Assembly: GCF_030730205.1 (NCBI RefSeq)
Contig: NZ_JANQVQ010000140.1
Location: forward strand, 1 to 47,939
DNA from: Paraglaciecola sp.
Lineage (GTDB): Bacteria; Pseudomonadota; Gammaproteobacteria; Enterobacterales; Alteromonadaceae
DNA: 47,939 nucleotides
Direction: 5' to 3'
Shown: piece after piece, positions 1-9,216 of the stretch
Position numbering within the stretch: the first letter of the stretch is position 1
Layout of the letters: each line of letters starts with the position of its first letter
The notes under the pieces: model-generated
What the model saw: only the letters and a program-made list of their open reading frames with translations
What the model was told of the DNA's origin: nothing
Databases searched by the model: none
Made by a program: the position numbers and the translations under genes

Positions 1-1
1 A

Positions 2-208
2 ATTAATCTTGTAAGACGAGATGAGTACAAAAGCGAGTATCACGCCATACACACTAAAGATATATCTATCCATACTCTAAACACCGAGACACTCAACGCA
101 AAGGAAAAGCCTAATCTTAAACGGGCAAAAAAAGTTTCAACACAGTCTTCAAATCAAACGCTGAACTTAGGTCATTATTTGATTATTGCAAAAGGCTGTG
201 AGCACTGA
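2..208 (+). CDS. C-terminal end of an unidentified protein (5' end outside window)
   Basis: A reading frame is open from the left edge to a TGA at 206-208, giving 68 residues with no start needed inside the window. The peptide is polar and lysine/asparagine rich in the middle and ends in a short hydrophobic stretch (LIIAKGCEH). I do not recognise a family. It points towards the sialate O-acetylesterase, but a good promoter lies between the two, so a shared transcript is not required. The open frame could be chance; only the upstream sequence would settle it. Confidence 0.45.
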   Translation: MNLVRRDEYKSEYHAIHTKDISIHTLNTETLNAKEKPNLKRAKKVSTQSSNQTLNLGHYLIIAKGCEH

Positions 209-210
209 TT

Positions 211-239
211 TTGACCTGATAATTTTTATCAAAAATAAT
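211..239 (+). promoter_or_regulatory. Sigma-70-like promoter for the sialate O-acetylesterase gene
   Basis: TTGACC at 211-216 and AATAAT at 234-239 each match the sigma-70 consensus at five of six positions and are separated by exactly 17 bases. The start codon lies about 110 bases downstream. No regulator site is recognised in the 209-347 intergenic region. Confidence 0.5.
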
Positions 240-347
240 CCACCGACCATTTACGAAATCTTCCAAAACACTAATCATTATTATCAGTCGGGCTCAGCCT
301 CCGATAGACAGTGATAGACTGCTTAAAAATTATCGAGTGAGAGTCAC

Positions 348-2276
348 ATGCTAAGACCACTAATTGTTCTGTGTATTATTGTTAGTCAGTGCGCCGTTGC
401 TGATGTTAGCGTACCCAAACTCATTAGCGATCATATGGTGTTGCAACGCGATATCACTATTCCTATTTGGGGTTATGCTGATGATGGCGAGTCTGTTTTA
501 GTTAAACTAAACGGAAAACCGATTGGACATTCCATAGGTAATAAGGGGAAGTGGCAAATCAGTTTGCCAGCCCAAGCAGCCAGTGGCCCTCATCAACTCG
601 ACATCATCGCGAATAATCGCCTCACCATCAAAGACGTGTATTTCGGTGATGTTTGGCTGGCCTCGGGCCAATCCAATATGGAATTACCCATGAGACGGGT
701 CGCAGAAGATTACCCTGCTGATATTGCCGACGCTGACTACCCCTTGATACGCCAATTTAAAATACCGCAAATATATAATTTTAAAACGCCGCAAGAAGAC
801 TTTGCTTCAGGTTCTTGGTCGCCTGTTACACAAGACAATATCAGCGACGTATCTGCTGTTGCCCTGTATTTCGCTAAAGCGCTGTACAAACATAATGGTG
901 TTGCCATTGGTATATTAAACAATGCATTGGGCGGGTCACCGGTGGAAGCATGGATGAGTGAAGAAGCCTTACAAAAATTCCCCGAATCACTTGCCGAAGG
1001 CATACGCTTTCGAGACGATGAGCTAATTGCCACAATTACCGCCGCCGATAAGGCCAAGGATGGACGTTGGTACACTGAATTGAATAAAAAAGACCAAGGC
1101 TTAGTGGCAAGCACTCCTTGGTATAGTCCTGAACTTGACGACAGTGAGTGGGATAAATTCACCATTCCAGGTAAAAGACTGCTGACAGAAGGAGAGAACT
1201 TCAACGGTGTTTGGTGGTTTCGCAAAACCATCACACTCACTGCCGAGCAAGTCGCCAACGCCAATACCTTACGTTTAGGTCGAATCGTTGATGCAGATGA
1301 AGCCTACATCAATGGCATTAAGGTGGGTAACACTACCTATCAATATCCACCTCGGCGTTATTCAATTCCAAACGACTTACTTAAAGAGGGTCAAAACACC
1401 CTTGCTGTGCGTGTAATTGCTAACAGTGGGCGCAGCGAATTTGTCGCTGATAAACCTTATTGGTTGGGTACAGACCAACAGCATATTAATATCGCGGGCG
1501 ACTGGAAGGTAAAAACCGCTGCTGTAATGCCACCTTTAGCAGGTGGTACGTTTATTCGTTGGAAGCCCATGGGTTTGTATAACGGACTAACCGCACCCCT
1601 TACCCATTTACCCATAAAAGGCGTCATTTGGTTTCAGGGTGAGTCTAACGTAGGGCAGTGGCATGATTACCACACAAAATTTAGCACCATGATTCAAGAT
1701 TGGCGCACGAAGTGGGGCCAAGGTGACTTTCCCTTTATTTTTGCTCAGCTAGCCAATTTTATGGAGAAACAAGCGAAACCAATTGACAGTGCTTGGGCAC
1801 AATTGCGCCAAGCCCAAAGTCAAACCCTCAGCGAACCCAACACCGCGATGGCAGTCACCATTGATATTGGCGAGTGGAACGACATTCACCCAACCAATAA
1901 AAAGACCGTAGGTAAGCGCCTAGCGTTGGCAGCACGAGCATTGGCTTTAGGCGAAGACGTGGTTTACCAAGGACCTGAAGTCGCATCAATACAGGTCCAA
2001 AATAATGATTTACTGCTAGGTTTTAAACATATTGCTGATGGTTTAGTTCTTAAAAGCACAGATGATCACAGCTTTGCGATTGCTGGGGCAGACGGCCACT
2101 TTGAATGGGCCAACGCTGCTTTGATTAATGATAAAATTCGTCTTTCAAGCCCTAATATCAAACAGCCGGTAAGAGTTCGCTATGCGTGGGGTGATAATCC
2201 GGATGCCGCTTTGTACAACAGCGAACAACTACCGGCAGTGCCTTTTGATGAAAAAGTGAGTACAAACCCATTGTAA
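348..2276 (+). CDS. Sialate O-acetylesterase family protein (SGNH hydrolase), exported
   Basis: The 642-residue protein begins with a signal peptide (residues 1-19, ending CAVAD), so it should act in the periplasm. The SGNH fold is visible in three blocks: GQSNM with the nucleophile Ser109, the WFQGES block near 428-433, and DIHP with Asp512 and His514 as the remaining catalytic residues. A stretch around residues 255-385 (W-W-F-R-K-T, then LRLGRIVDADEAYING) resembles the jelly-roll sugar-binding domain of GH2 enzymes inserted between the SGNH blocks, as in family sialate O-acetylesterases. The family removes O-acetyl groups from sialic acids, but many environmental members act on acetylated xylan, pectin or other glycans, so the true substrate is unknown. 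It stands alone, with a good promoter upstream. Confidence 0.85.
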   Translation: MLRPLIVLCIIVSQCAVADVSVPKLISDHMVLQRDITIPIWGYADDGESVLVKLNGKPIGHSIGNKGKWQISLPAQAASGPHQLDIIANNRLTIKDVYFGDVWLASGQSNMELPMRRVAEDYPADIADADYPLIRQFKIPQIYNFKTPQEDFASGSWSPVTQDNISDVSAVALYFAKALYKHNGVAIGILNNALGGSPVEAWMSEEALQKFPESLAEGIRFRDDELIATITAADKAKDGRWYTELNKKDQGLVASTPWYSPELDDSEWDKFTIPGKRLLTEGENFNGVWWFRKTITLTAEQVANANTLRLGRIVDADEAYINGIKVGNTTYQYPPRRYSIPNDLLKEGQNTLAVRVIANSGRSEFVADKPYWLGTDQQHINIAGDWKVKTAAVMPPLAGGTFIRWKPMGLYNGLTAPLTHLPIKGVIWFQGESNVGQWHDYHTKFSTMIQDWRTKWGQGDFPFIFAQLANFMEKQAKPIDSAWAQLRQAQSQTLSEPNTAMAVTIDIGEWNDIHPTNKKTVGKRLALAARALALGEDVVYQGPEVASIQVQNNDLLLGFKHIADGLVLKSTDDHSFAIAGADGHFEWANAALINDKIRLSSPNIKQPVRVRYAWGDNPDAALYNSEQLPAVPFDEKVSTNPL

Positions 2277-2411
2277 GCGATGGCTTGGCCGCTTGATTTG
2301 CTCAGGCTTTGAGCGTTTGCAATCGAATGCATCAGTAGAACCACGCAATAAATAATGTAGCATGGTAATATTCTCCGTCTTTTTTCACATATACATTAAG
2401 GATTGGTTTGA

Positions 2412-4847
2412 ATGGCATGGCTGCATAACTTGTTGCTGGTTCTGATTTCAATACCGGTAAAATGGCTGGTTAAAGCCAACACGATCCCCTCGGATTTAGC
2501 CCAAGAGCTTGGTATTGATCCGACCAAGCCTATTCTTTATTTATTACGCAGCCACTCAGCTACCGATCAAATTGCCCTGAGTATGTCCGCTGAATCGCTT
2601 AATTTGCCCAAGCCCAATAGCCGTATCACCATCGCAGGTGAGCAGCATCGATCCTGTTTATTTTTACTCGAACCAAAATCAGTATTAACGCGAAAAGTAA
2701 AAAACACCGATATTGCCCAACAATTTACCCATTTATTTCAACTTCATCGCCTCGATCCCGCCCTTGATATCCAAATCGTACCTGTTTCAATCTTTTGGGG
2801 TAGAGCACCAGGTAAAAAGTTTTCAGGTTGGTCAGACGTTATTGCTAATCAAGTATCGCCCAGTTGGTTACGCAAATTTTTTATTGTGTTGTTTTTAGGC
2901 CGAGACAACTTTGTTTGTTACAGCAAAGCCGTTTCATCCCGATCGATGGCCGATTTACCGGGCACAGATGCCGAACTCGCCCACAAGCTTATTCGCTTGG
3001 CTGGTACGCACTTTCATCGCAGGCGCCAAGGCATTACCGGTCCTTATCTGCTTGAAAAACAAGAACTGTACAACACCGTACTCGGTTCGCAGTCAGTGCG
3101 TTCGGCCATTAATGATGAAGCCACCAGTAAAAATATCACTTATCAAAGCGCGCAGACCCAAGCAAAAAAATATATCGATGAGATAGCCGGTGATTACCGA
3201 GAAGGCTTGATTCGCTTAGGCGATCGAGTACTGACAAAAATTTGGAATAAAATTTATAACGGCATAGAAGTCCAACACGCACAAAAAGTACGTACCTTAG
3301 CGCAAAATGGCCACGAGATTATCTATGTGCCTTGCCATCGTAGTCATATGGATTATTTGTTGCTGACCTATGTCATCTATCACGAAGGCCTTGTTACCCC
3401 ACATATTGCAGCAGGCATTAACCTTAACTTCTGGCCAATAGGCGGAGTACTGCGTAAAGCCGGGGCGTTTTTTTTGCGCCGCAGTTTTGCTGGCAACAAA
3501 TTGTATACTGCGGTATTTCGCGAATACCTTGAGTTGCTATTTAACAAAGGCTATTCGGTTAAGTATTATCCCGAAGGCGGGCGCAGTCGCACCGGGCGTT
3601 TATTGCCACCTAAAACAGGTATGCTCGCCATGACCTTACAAGGGCTCATAAAAGGGATTAATCGACCCGTTAGTATCGTACCTGTGTATATTGGTTACGA
3701 ACATGTCATGGAAGTCTCAAGCTATTTGCAAGAGCTCACGGGCTCTGCCAAAAAGAAAGAGTCTATCTTTCACATTTTTTCTGCTATCCGTAAATTAAAA
3801 AACTATGGCTACGGTTATCTCAATTTTGGCGACCCAATTAACCTCAGCAATTACTTAGATAAAAACGTGACCAACTGGCGAGAACTGCAACAAGCTGAGC
3901 CCGATAAAAAACCGCAGTGGTTGACTCCGGTGGTAAACGATTTGGCTAATAATGTGATGGAGCGCATCAACCAAGCTGCAGCCATTAGCGGCATGTCATT
4001 GTGTGCAATTTGTTTATTGTCTGCCAAAAAACACGCCATGACAGAAGATGAGTTACTGCTTGCCATCGAACATCTACTTACTCTGTTGGCGAAGTCGCCC
4101 TACAGCGAGGTGTCTACCATTCCAGATATCAGTGCCAAACAGCTGTTGGAAAACACCCTGAAGCTGAAAAAATTTGAAGTCAGTGAAGATACCTTTGGGC
4201 GCATCATTAGCCTAAGGGATAAAAACGCAGTACCGCTGACGTATTATCGCAACAACATTCTGCATTTATTCGCGATGCCGGGCTTAATCACCGCCATAAT
4301 TTTTGCACGCCACAGTATCAGCCGCAGCGATATAAAGCAGCTCATTGCTAAGCTCTACCCATTGTTGCAACGCGAATTATTTATTTATATGTCTCTTGAA
4401 CACGCCATCGACTATTCAGATTCACTTATTGAAAGCATGTTAGATATGGGCTTGCTCAGCAACCTGGATGACCAACTGACTCCACCAGCACCAAGTAGTA
4501 AGGCCTATTATTCAGCGTGGTTACTCAATCGCAGTATTCAAGAAACCTTACATCGTTACGCCGTGGTACTCACCTTGCTTGAGCGTGAGGGTTCGATGAG
4601 CCGCGCCGTGTTAGAAAAACGCAGCCAGCAATTTGCTCAGCGTTTATCCTCGTTACATGGCATAAGCTCACCGGAGTTTTTTGATAAAAATGTACTGGGT
4701 ACCTTTATCAATGCCTTAAAAGAAAATCACCTTGTACAAAGCAACGAAGAAGGCCAATTGCAACATTGTGATGTTAGCGAGGCCTTGCGATTAGACGTGA
4801 TCAGCTTAATTTCACCTGAAATTGCGCAGCGTATTCAACAAATATAA
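2412..4847 (+). CDS. plsB: Glycerol-3-phosphate 1-O-acyltransferase PlsB
   Basis: PlsB transfers an acyl chain from acyl-ACP or acyl-CoA to sn-1 of glycerol-3-phosphate, the first step of phospholipid synthesis at the inner membrane. The 811-residue length is close to the E. coli enzyme (about 807). The acyltransferase HX4D motif is at His309-Asp314 (HRSHMD), nearly the E. coli position, followed by the glycerol-3-phosphate-binding block GGRSRTGR. The N-terminus (WLHNLLL...IPVKWLVKANTIP) aligns with E. coli PlsB and supports this start, which has AAGGA upstream. The gene ends six bases before the convergent cation exporter, with no obvious terminator between them. Confidence 0.95.
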   Translation: MAWLHNLLLVLISIPVKWLVKANTIPSDLAQELGIDPTKPILYLLRSHSATDQIALSMSAESLNLPKPNSRITIAGEQHRSCLFLLEPKSVLTRKVKNTDIAQQFTHLFQLHRLDPALDIQIVPVSIFWGRAPGKKFSGWSDVIANQVSPSWLRKFFIVLFLGRDNFVCYSKAVSSRSMADLPGTDAELAHKLIRLAGTHFHRRRQGITGPYLLEKQELYNTVLGSQSVRSAINDEATSKNITYQSAQTQAKKYIDEIAGDYREGLIRLGDRVLTKIWNKIYNGIEVQHAQKVRTLAQNGHEIIYVPCHRSHMDYLLLTYVIYHEGLVTPHIAAGINLNFWPIGGVLRKAGAFFLRRSFAGNKLYTAVFREYLELLFNKGYSVKYYPEGGRSRTGRLLPPKTGMLAMTLQGLIKGINRPVSIVPVYIGYEHVMEVSSYLQELTGSAKKKESIFHIFSAIRKLKNYGYGYLNFGDPINLSNYLDKNVTNWRELQQAEPDKKPQWLTPVVNDLANNVMERINQAAAISGMSLCAICLLSAKKHAMTEDELLLAIEHLLTLLAKSPYSEVSTIPDISAKQLLENTLKLKKFEVSEDTFGRIISLRDKNAVPLTYYRNNILHLFAMPGLITAIIFARHSISRSDIKQLIAKLYPLLQRELFIYMSLEHAIDYSDSLIESMLDMGLLSNLDDQLTPPAPSSKAYYSAWLLNRSIQETLHRYAVVLTLLEREGSMSRAVLEKRSQQFAQRLSSLHGISSPEFFDKNVLGTFINALKENHLVQSNEEGQLQHCDVSEALRLDVISLISPEIAQRIQQI

Positions 4848-4853
4848 TGCATA

Positions 4854-5837
4854 TCAATGGGCTTGCGTGCAGTGCTGAACTTCAATCGTTACATGCACCA
4901 GCCCCAGATCATCAGGTAATTGCGACTTGTATTCGGTAGCGGTTTTCAGTTGATGAGTCACCACCGATATCGCCGCAGAATAAATATTGGGGCCGATAGA
5001 CCAAACATGTAAGTCGGTGATCTGGCTGTCGCCGTCTTCTTCTATAAAAGATGTCACTTGCTGCGTAAGCGGTTTAGCCGCTTGATGATCTAGGAGTACA
5101 TTACTGGTTTCTTTTAATAAACCAATTGACCAACGTGCTACCAGCAAACCACCCACTATCCCCATAATAGGGTCCATCCATACCCAACCAAAGTATTTAG
5201 CAGCAAGCAGTGCCACAATCGCTAACACCGAGGTCAGCGCATCGGCTATTACATGCAGGTAAGCAGATTTAAGATTGTGATCATGGGAGTGTGCCACTGA
5301 AGTTGGTTTATGAGCATGGCCATGCCTGTGATGTTCCCCATGGTCATCAGAGTGAGAGTGACCGTGGTGATGATCATGTTCATCACCGCCCAATATAAAT
5401 ACGCAGATACCGTTAACCACTAAACCGGCAATGGCCACCAATATGGCTTGATTAAACACAATCTCTACCGGGTTGAGTAAACGATGCACACTCTCAACCG
5501 CCATAAACACCGCAAACAAACCAAGTAAAATCGCCCCTGAATAACCACCCAAGGCATTCACTTTGCCTGTGCCAAAACTAAATTTTCGATTTTTAGCATT
5601 GCGCCGCGCATAAATATAAGCAAATACCGTAATAGTTAGGGCTACCGCATGTGAGCCCATATGCAAACCATCTGCCAGCAAGGCCATAGAGCCAAATACA
5701 ATGCCGCCGATAATTTCTACCAACATCATTACCAAGGTAATCGCAATGACTAAAATGGAGCGATTTTCACCAGCGCGTTTTTTATCTTGCTCAAAAGTGT
5801 GATCGTGTTGTAAGTGCGAATGTTGTTCGGCTTGCAT
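4854..5837 (-). CDS. dmeF: Cation diffusion facilitator, DmeF-type Co/Ni(/Zn) exporter
   Basis: This 327-residue inner-membrane exporter belongs to the cation diffusion facilitator family, which exchanges divalent metal for protons. It has about six membrane segments. The metal-site residues are visible as ADGLHMGSH (Asp56, His59, His63) and HVIAD (His195, Asp199). A histidine-rich cytoplasmic loop at residues 153-187 and a histidine-rich N-terminus should gather metal. The whole sequence, especially FSFGTGKVN and the GWVWMDP block after HVIAD, resembles the DmeF subgroup (Co2+/Ni2+), though Zn2+ specificity cannot be excluded. No metal regulator of the RcnR or CsoR type is adjacent. Confidence 0.85.
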   Translation of the reverse strand: MQAEQHSHLQHDHTFEQDKKRAGENRSILVIAITLVMMLVEIIGGIVFGSMALLADGLHMGSHAVALTITVFAYIYARRNAKNRKFSFGTGKVNALGGYSGAILLGLFAVFMAVESVHRLLNPVEIVFNQAILVAIAGLVVNGICVFILGGDEHDHHHGHSHSDDHGEHHRHGHAHKPTSVAHSHDHNLKSAYLHVIADALTSVLAIVALLAAKYFGWVWMDPIMGIVGGLLVARWSIGLLKETSNVLLDHQAAKPLTQQVTSFIEEDGDSQITDLHVWSIGPNIYSAAISVVTHQLKTATEYKSQLPDDLGLVHVTIEVQHCTQAH

Positions 5838-5998
5838 AGTAAATTCGTGTCAGGCTGTCATACCTGCCACCTTAATCGAGGCTCGAGTACGCGACAAGTT
5901 GCTACAGAAATTAAATGACTATTTAGCGTTTTGATAAAATCATTTCATCTGTAATTCTGCTAGAATCGTCAACAAATCCGTCAGTCTTTTTTCGTCCT

Positions 5999-7444
5999 AT
6001 GTCTCTTGTTACTCTCGCACAATACCAATGCATCTTTGCTGAACATTTCACATTACACATCAAGTACCTCACGATTAAGGCCTTACAACATACGGTTATC
6101 TTAGGTGCCAATGGCAGCGGCAAATCAGCCTTAGCGGCATGTCTTGCTGGGCAGGGCGAATATGTCAGTGGCGAACGAGCAGTGAACGCACCTTATGCGT
6201 GGGTGTCAGTTGAGCAACAACAGGCCTTGATCGCGGCTGAGCGCCAAAAAGACTGCAGCGATATACTCGATATCATCCCCATCCCCAGCACAGTAGAAGA
6301 AATCTTATTTGAAGGCCTTGATTTGCCATATCAAGATCCCGCTTTGCTTGAACATGTACTCTCACTGTTTTCACTCAATACCATGCTGAAAAGACCATTT
6401 CGCGCGCTTTCAACTGGAGAAACCCGCAAGTTGCTACTGGCCAAAGCCATACTCAGTAAAGCGCAGTTGTTGATACTCGATGAGCCGTGGGACGGTTTAG
6501 ATCAGCAAGCCTGCCATGAATTATCAGTCTTGTTTAATACCCTGGCCGAGTACACCACCTTGGTCTTTGTATTAAATCGACTAAGTGAAGTACCTAGGTA
6601 CTGCCAACAAGTGGTATTAATGCAGGCAGGTGAGATCCAGTGGCAATCATCGAGTAATAGTAGCTTAAGCGAAACCATTCGCCATATTGAACAAGTGCGG
6701 CACATGCAGCAAAGTGATTTGAGCTTACCCTCACGCGATGAAGAGCGTTTTGCCCCGCACCCACTTGATGCTTCTGCGCCCTTAGTCAAACTGACTCAGG
6801 TTAAAGTCAGTTATGGCGATCACATCGTTTTTCAAGGACTGAACTGGACGATTAGACCAAACCAACATTGGCAGATCACTGGCCCCAATGGTTCAGGCAA
6901 AACCTGTTTACTGAATTTAATTACCGGCGACCATCCCCAATGTTACGTAAATGACATTCACGTATTTGGTTTTAAACGTGGTAGTGGCGAGAGTATTTGG
7001 CAGATTAAACAATACATTGGCTACATGTCGAATGCCTTGCATTTAGACTATCGGGTTAATTGCTCGCTGTTACAGGTCATTTTGTCTGGCTTCTACGACA
7101 GCATCGGGTTATATCAAACCCCAAGTCCCAAACAAAAAGCGCTGGCACAGCAATGGTTAGCCTTGATGTCGCTCACTCATCTTGAAAACACCCCCTTTTT
7201 GCAACTGTCTTTTGGTGATCAACGCATGGCTTTAATCGCCCGCGCGATGGTAAAACATCCCGCGTTGCTGATCTTAGATGAACCCTGCAATGGCTTAGAT
7301 GATATTAATCGCATAAAAGTATTAGCCTTGATTGACTTACTCGCCCGCGAAGGCAACACGACATTACTGTACGTTAATCATCATCAAGAAGATGCAATAC
7401 CCAGTATTGAACATCATCTGTGTATGACCGACTTTCAGGCCTAA
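5999..7444 (+). CDS. modF: ModF-like protein with two fused ABC ATPase domains
   Basis: The 481-residue protein is a tandem of two ABC ATPase domains and has no membrane segment. The first domain has Walker A GANGSGKS (36-43), signature LSTGE and Walker B LLILDEPWDGLD. The second has GPNGSGKT (295-302), a looser signature LSFGD and LLILDEPCNGLD. Fused architecture and length match ModF/PhrA (photorepair protein) of enterobacteria. That protein is encoded with molybdate transporters in E. coli, but its biochemical role is poorly defined. No modABC gene is nearby; instead it is followed after six bases by a pseudouridine synthase, so the two are probably co-transcribed. Confidence 0.75.
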   Translation: MSLVTLAQYQCIFAEHFTLHIKYLTIKALQHTVILGANGSGKSALAACLAGQGEYVSGERAVNAPYAWVSVEQQQALIAAERQKDCSDILDIIPIPSTVEEILFEGLDLPYQDPALLEHVLSLFSLNTMLKRPFRALSTGETRKLLLAKAILSKAQLLILDEPWDGLDQQACHELSVLFNTLAEYTTLVFVLNRLSEVPRYCQQVVLMQAGEIQWQSSSNSSLSETIRHIEQVRHMQQSDLSLPSRDEERFAPHPLDASAPLVKLTQVKVSYGDHIVFQGLNWTIRPNQHWQITGPNGSGKTCLLNLITGDHPQCYVNDIHVFGFKRGSGESIWQIKQYIGYMSNALHLDYRVNCSLLQVILSGFYDSIGLYQTPSPKQKALAQQWLALMSLTHLENTPFLQLSFGDQRMALIARAMVKHPALLILDEPCNGLDDINRIKVLALIDLLAREGNTTLLYVNHHQEDAIPSIEHHLCMTDFQA

Positions 7445-7450
7445 TTTGTT

Positions 7451-9139
7451 ATGTCGCTTGAACCCACCTGTTTTATTAAATTTAGTCAGGCTATCGATGG
7501 CATCGCTTTGCCGGAGCGTTTTACGTTTCCATTTTATTATCAACCCCATCCACTGTGTATTATCGCCGCTGATGAGCTGCAACAACGACTCAGCGCACCG
7601 CAAACTTGGCAACATAACTTTGGATTAACTGACGATCCGAATAACATCATCGGCAAAATGTTTGGTGTGTTATTGGTTAACAATCAGCAAGGGGAATTGG
7701 GATACTTAGCTGCCTTCTCTGGTAAATTAGCCGAACAAAATCACATTGATGGCTTTGTACCACCGGTATTTGATTTGTTAGTACAAGATAATTTTTTTCT
7801 TACCCAGCAAGTGCATATCAATCAGCTCAATGAACAGATACACGCCCATGAAAATAATTCAGATTTAGTCTTATTAAAACACCAGTTGGCCGCGGCTAAA
7901 GCGGCTCGAGATGAGCACATCGCCACGCAGCGAGCAGATATGATAGTTCAGCGCCAAATGCGCAAAGCGCAGCGTATGGCAGGACAAAATGCGCTATCGA
8001 GCGAGGCCTTTGCAGCACTCCAGCACCAGCTTAATCAGCAAAGCATCAGCGATAAACTACAGCTTAAAGCCGTGACCTTAGAATGGGACGGGAAACTGGC
8101 TCACGCCCAAGCTAAATATGATGAGTTACACTTACCCCTCGTTGATCTTAAAAACCAGCGTAAACAAGCGTCGGCGGCGCTGCAACAACAGATATTTGCA
8201 CAATATCAATTTTTAAATGCGCAAGGTAAAAGCCTTAGTTTGCAAGAAATTTTTAGTCAAACCGCTTTGCGCACGCCGCCAGCCGGAGCAGGTGAGTGCG
8301 CTGCACCTAAGTTATTGCAATATGCCTTTAAACACCAAATGCAGCCTTTGGCGTTGGCGGAATTTTGGTGGGGCGCCTCACCTAAGTCTGAAATCAGGCA
8401 GCATAAACATCATTATCCCGCTTGTTTAGGCAAGTGCCAGCCCATACTAGCCCATATGTTAGAGGGCATGGCACTCGACCCCAATCCCATGTTAGTGAAT
8501 CAAGGCGAAGGAAAACACCTTGACCTGATCTACCAAGATGAAGACATGGTGATCATCAATAAACCCGCTGAGTTTTTATCGGTACCCGGCAAAGACGTGC
8601 ATGACTCAGTCTATGCCCGCATGAAAACCCAATATCCGCAGGCAACGGGGTCATTGATTGTGCACCGCTTAGATATGTCAACTTCTGGTTTAATGGTCAT
8701 TGCCCTTAATCCACAAGCACACAAATCGTTACAACGGCAATTTATTCAGCGCACAATTGAAAAATCCTACATCGCCTTGGTTACAGGAATAGTGCAACAG
8801 GATGATGGCGTGATTGAACTGCCCCTAAGAGGCGACTTATATGACAGGCCGCGGCAGCTCGTTTGTCAGGAGTACGGCAAACCGGCTTTGACCGAGTGGC
8901 AAGTGCTTAGCCGAGATCACGTTAGGCAACAAACCAAAGTCCGCTTAAAACCACATACCGGACGCACGCATCAATTGCGGGTACATTGCGCTCATCCCTT
9001 AGGTCTTAATATGCCTATTGTAGGCGATGATCTTTATGGCACTTTAGCTAATCGCCTACACTTGCATGCAGAGCAGTTAACCCTGAATCATCCCCTGAGC
9101 AACAAAACCATGTCATTTAATGTGGCAGCTGAATTTTAG
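7451..9139 (+). CDS. RluA-family RNA pseudouridine synthase with long N-terminal extension
   Basis: The last 200 residues or so are a typical RluA-type catalytic domain that converts uridine to pseudouridine in rRNA or tRNA. It has the motif HRLDMSTSG with catalytic Asp408 and downstream KPHTGRTHQLR. The protein is 562 residues, far longer than RluA itself (about 220). The first 350 residues contain a glutamine/alanine-rich, charged segment around 115-255 that looks like a coiled coil, and then a block with PPAGAGECAAPKLL. I infer a large-subunit or unknown RNA target, but cannot name it. The gene starts six bases after the ModF-like gene. Confidence 0.85.
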   Translation: MSLEPTCFIKFSQAIDGIALPERFTFPFYYQPHPLCIIAADELQQRLSAPQTWQHNFGLTDDPNNIIGKMFGVLLVNNQQGELGYLAAFSGKLAEQNHIDGFVPPVFDLLVQDNFFLTQQVHINQLNEQIHAHENNSDLVLLKHQLAAAKAARDEHIATQRADMIVQRQMRKAQRMAGQNALSSEAFAALQHQLNQQSISDKLQLKAVTLEWDGKLAHAQAKYDELHLPLVDLKNQRKQASAALQQQIFAQYQFLNAQGKSLSLQEIFSQTALRTPPAGAGECAAPKLLQYAFKHQMQPLALAEFWWGASPKSEIRQHKHHYPACLGKCQPILAHMLEGMALDPNPMLVNQGEGKHLDLIYQDEDMVIINKPAEFLSVPGKDVHDSVYARMKTQYPQATGSLIVHRLDMSTSGLMVIALNPQAHKSLQRQFIQRTIEKSYIALVTGIVQQDDGVIELPLRGDLYDRPRQLVCQEYGKPALTEWQVLSRDHVRQQTKVRLKPHTGRTHQLRVHCAHPLGLNMPIVGDDLYGTLANRLHLHAEQLTLNHPLSNKTMSFNVAAEF

Positions 9140-9163
9140 CGGTTGCTTACCCTAACAACAGAC

Positions 9164-9189
9164 AAAAAAACGGGCAGCTAATGCTGCCC
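9164..9189 (-). terminator. Rho-independent terminator of the propeller lipoprotein gene
   Basis: Read on the minus strand, GGGCAGC-ATTA-GCTGCCC forms a perfect 7-bp stem followed by G and seven Ts. It lies 27 bases after the lipoprotein stop codon. On the plus strand only a short T run follows, so it would be weak for the pseudouridine synthase gene. Confidence 0.8.
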
Positions 9190-9216
9190 ATTTACGAAAA
9201 TGATTGCGTAAACCCC

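Noticed and set aside
153-340. Riboswitch or structured leader before the sialate O-acetylesterase
   Set aside because: No known aptamer motif or terminator/antiterminator pair is visible; only a promoter is supported.
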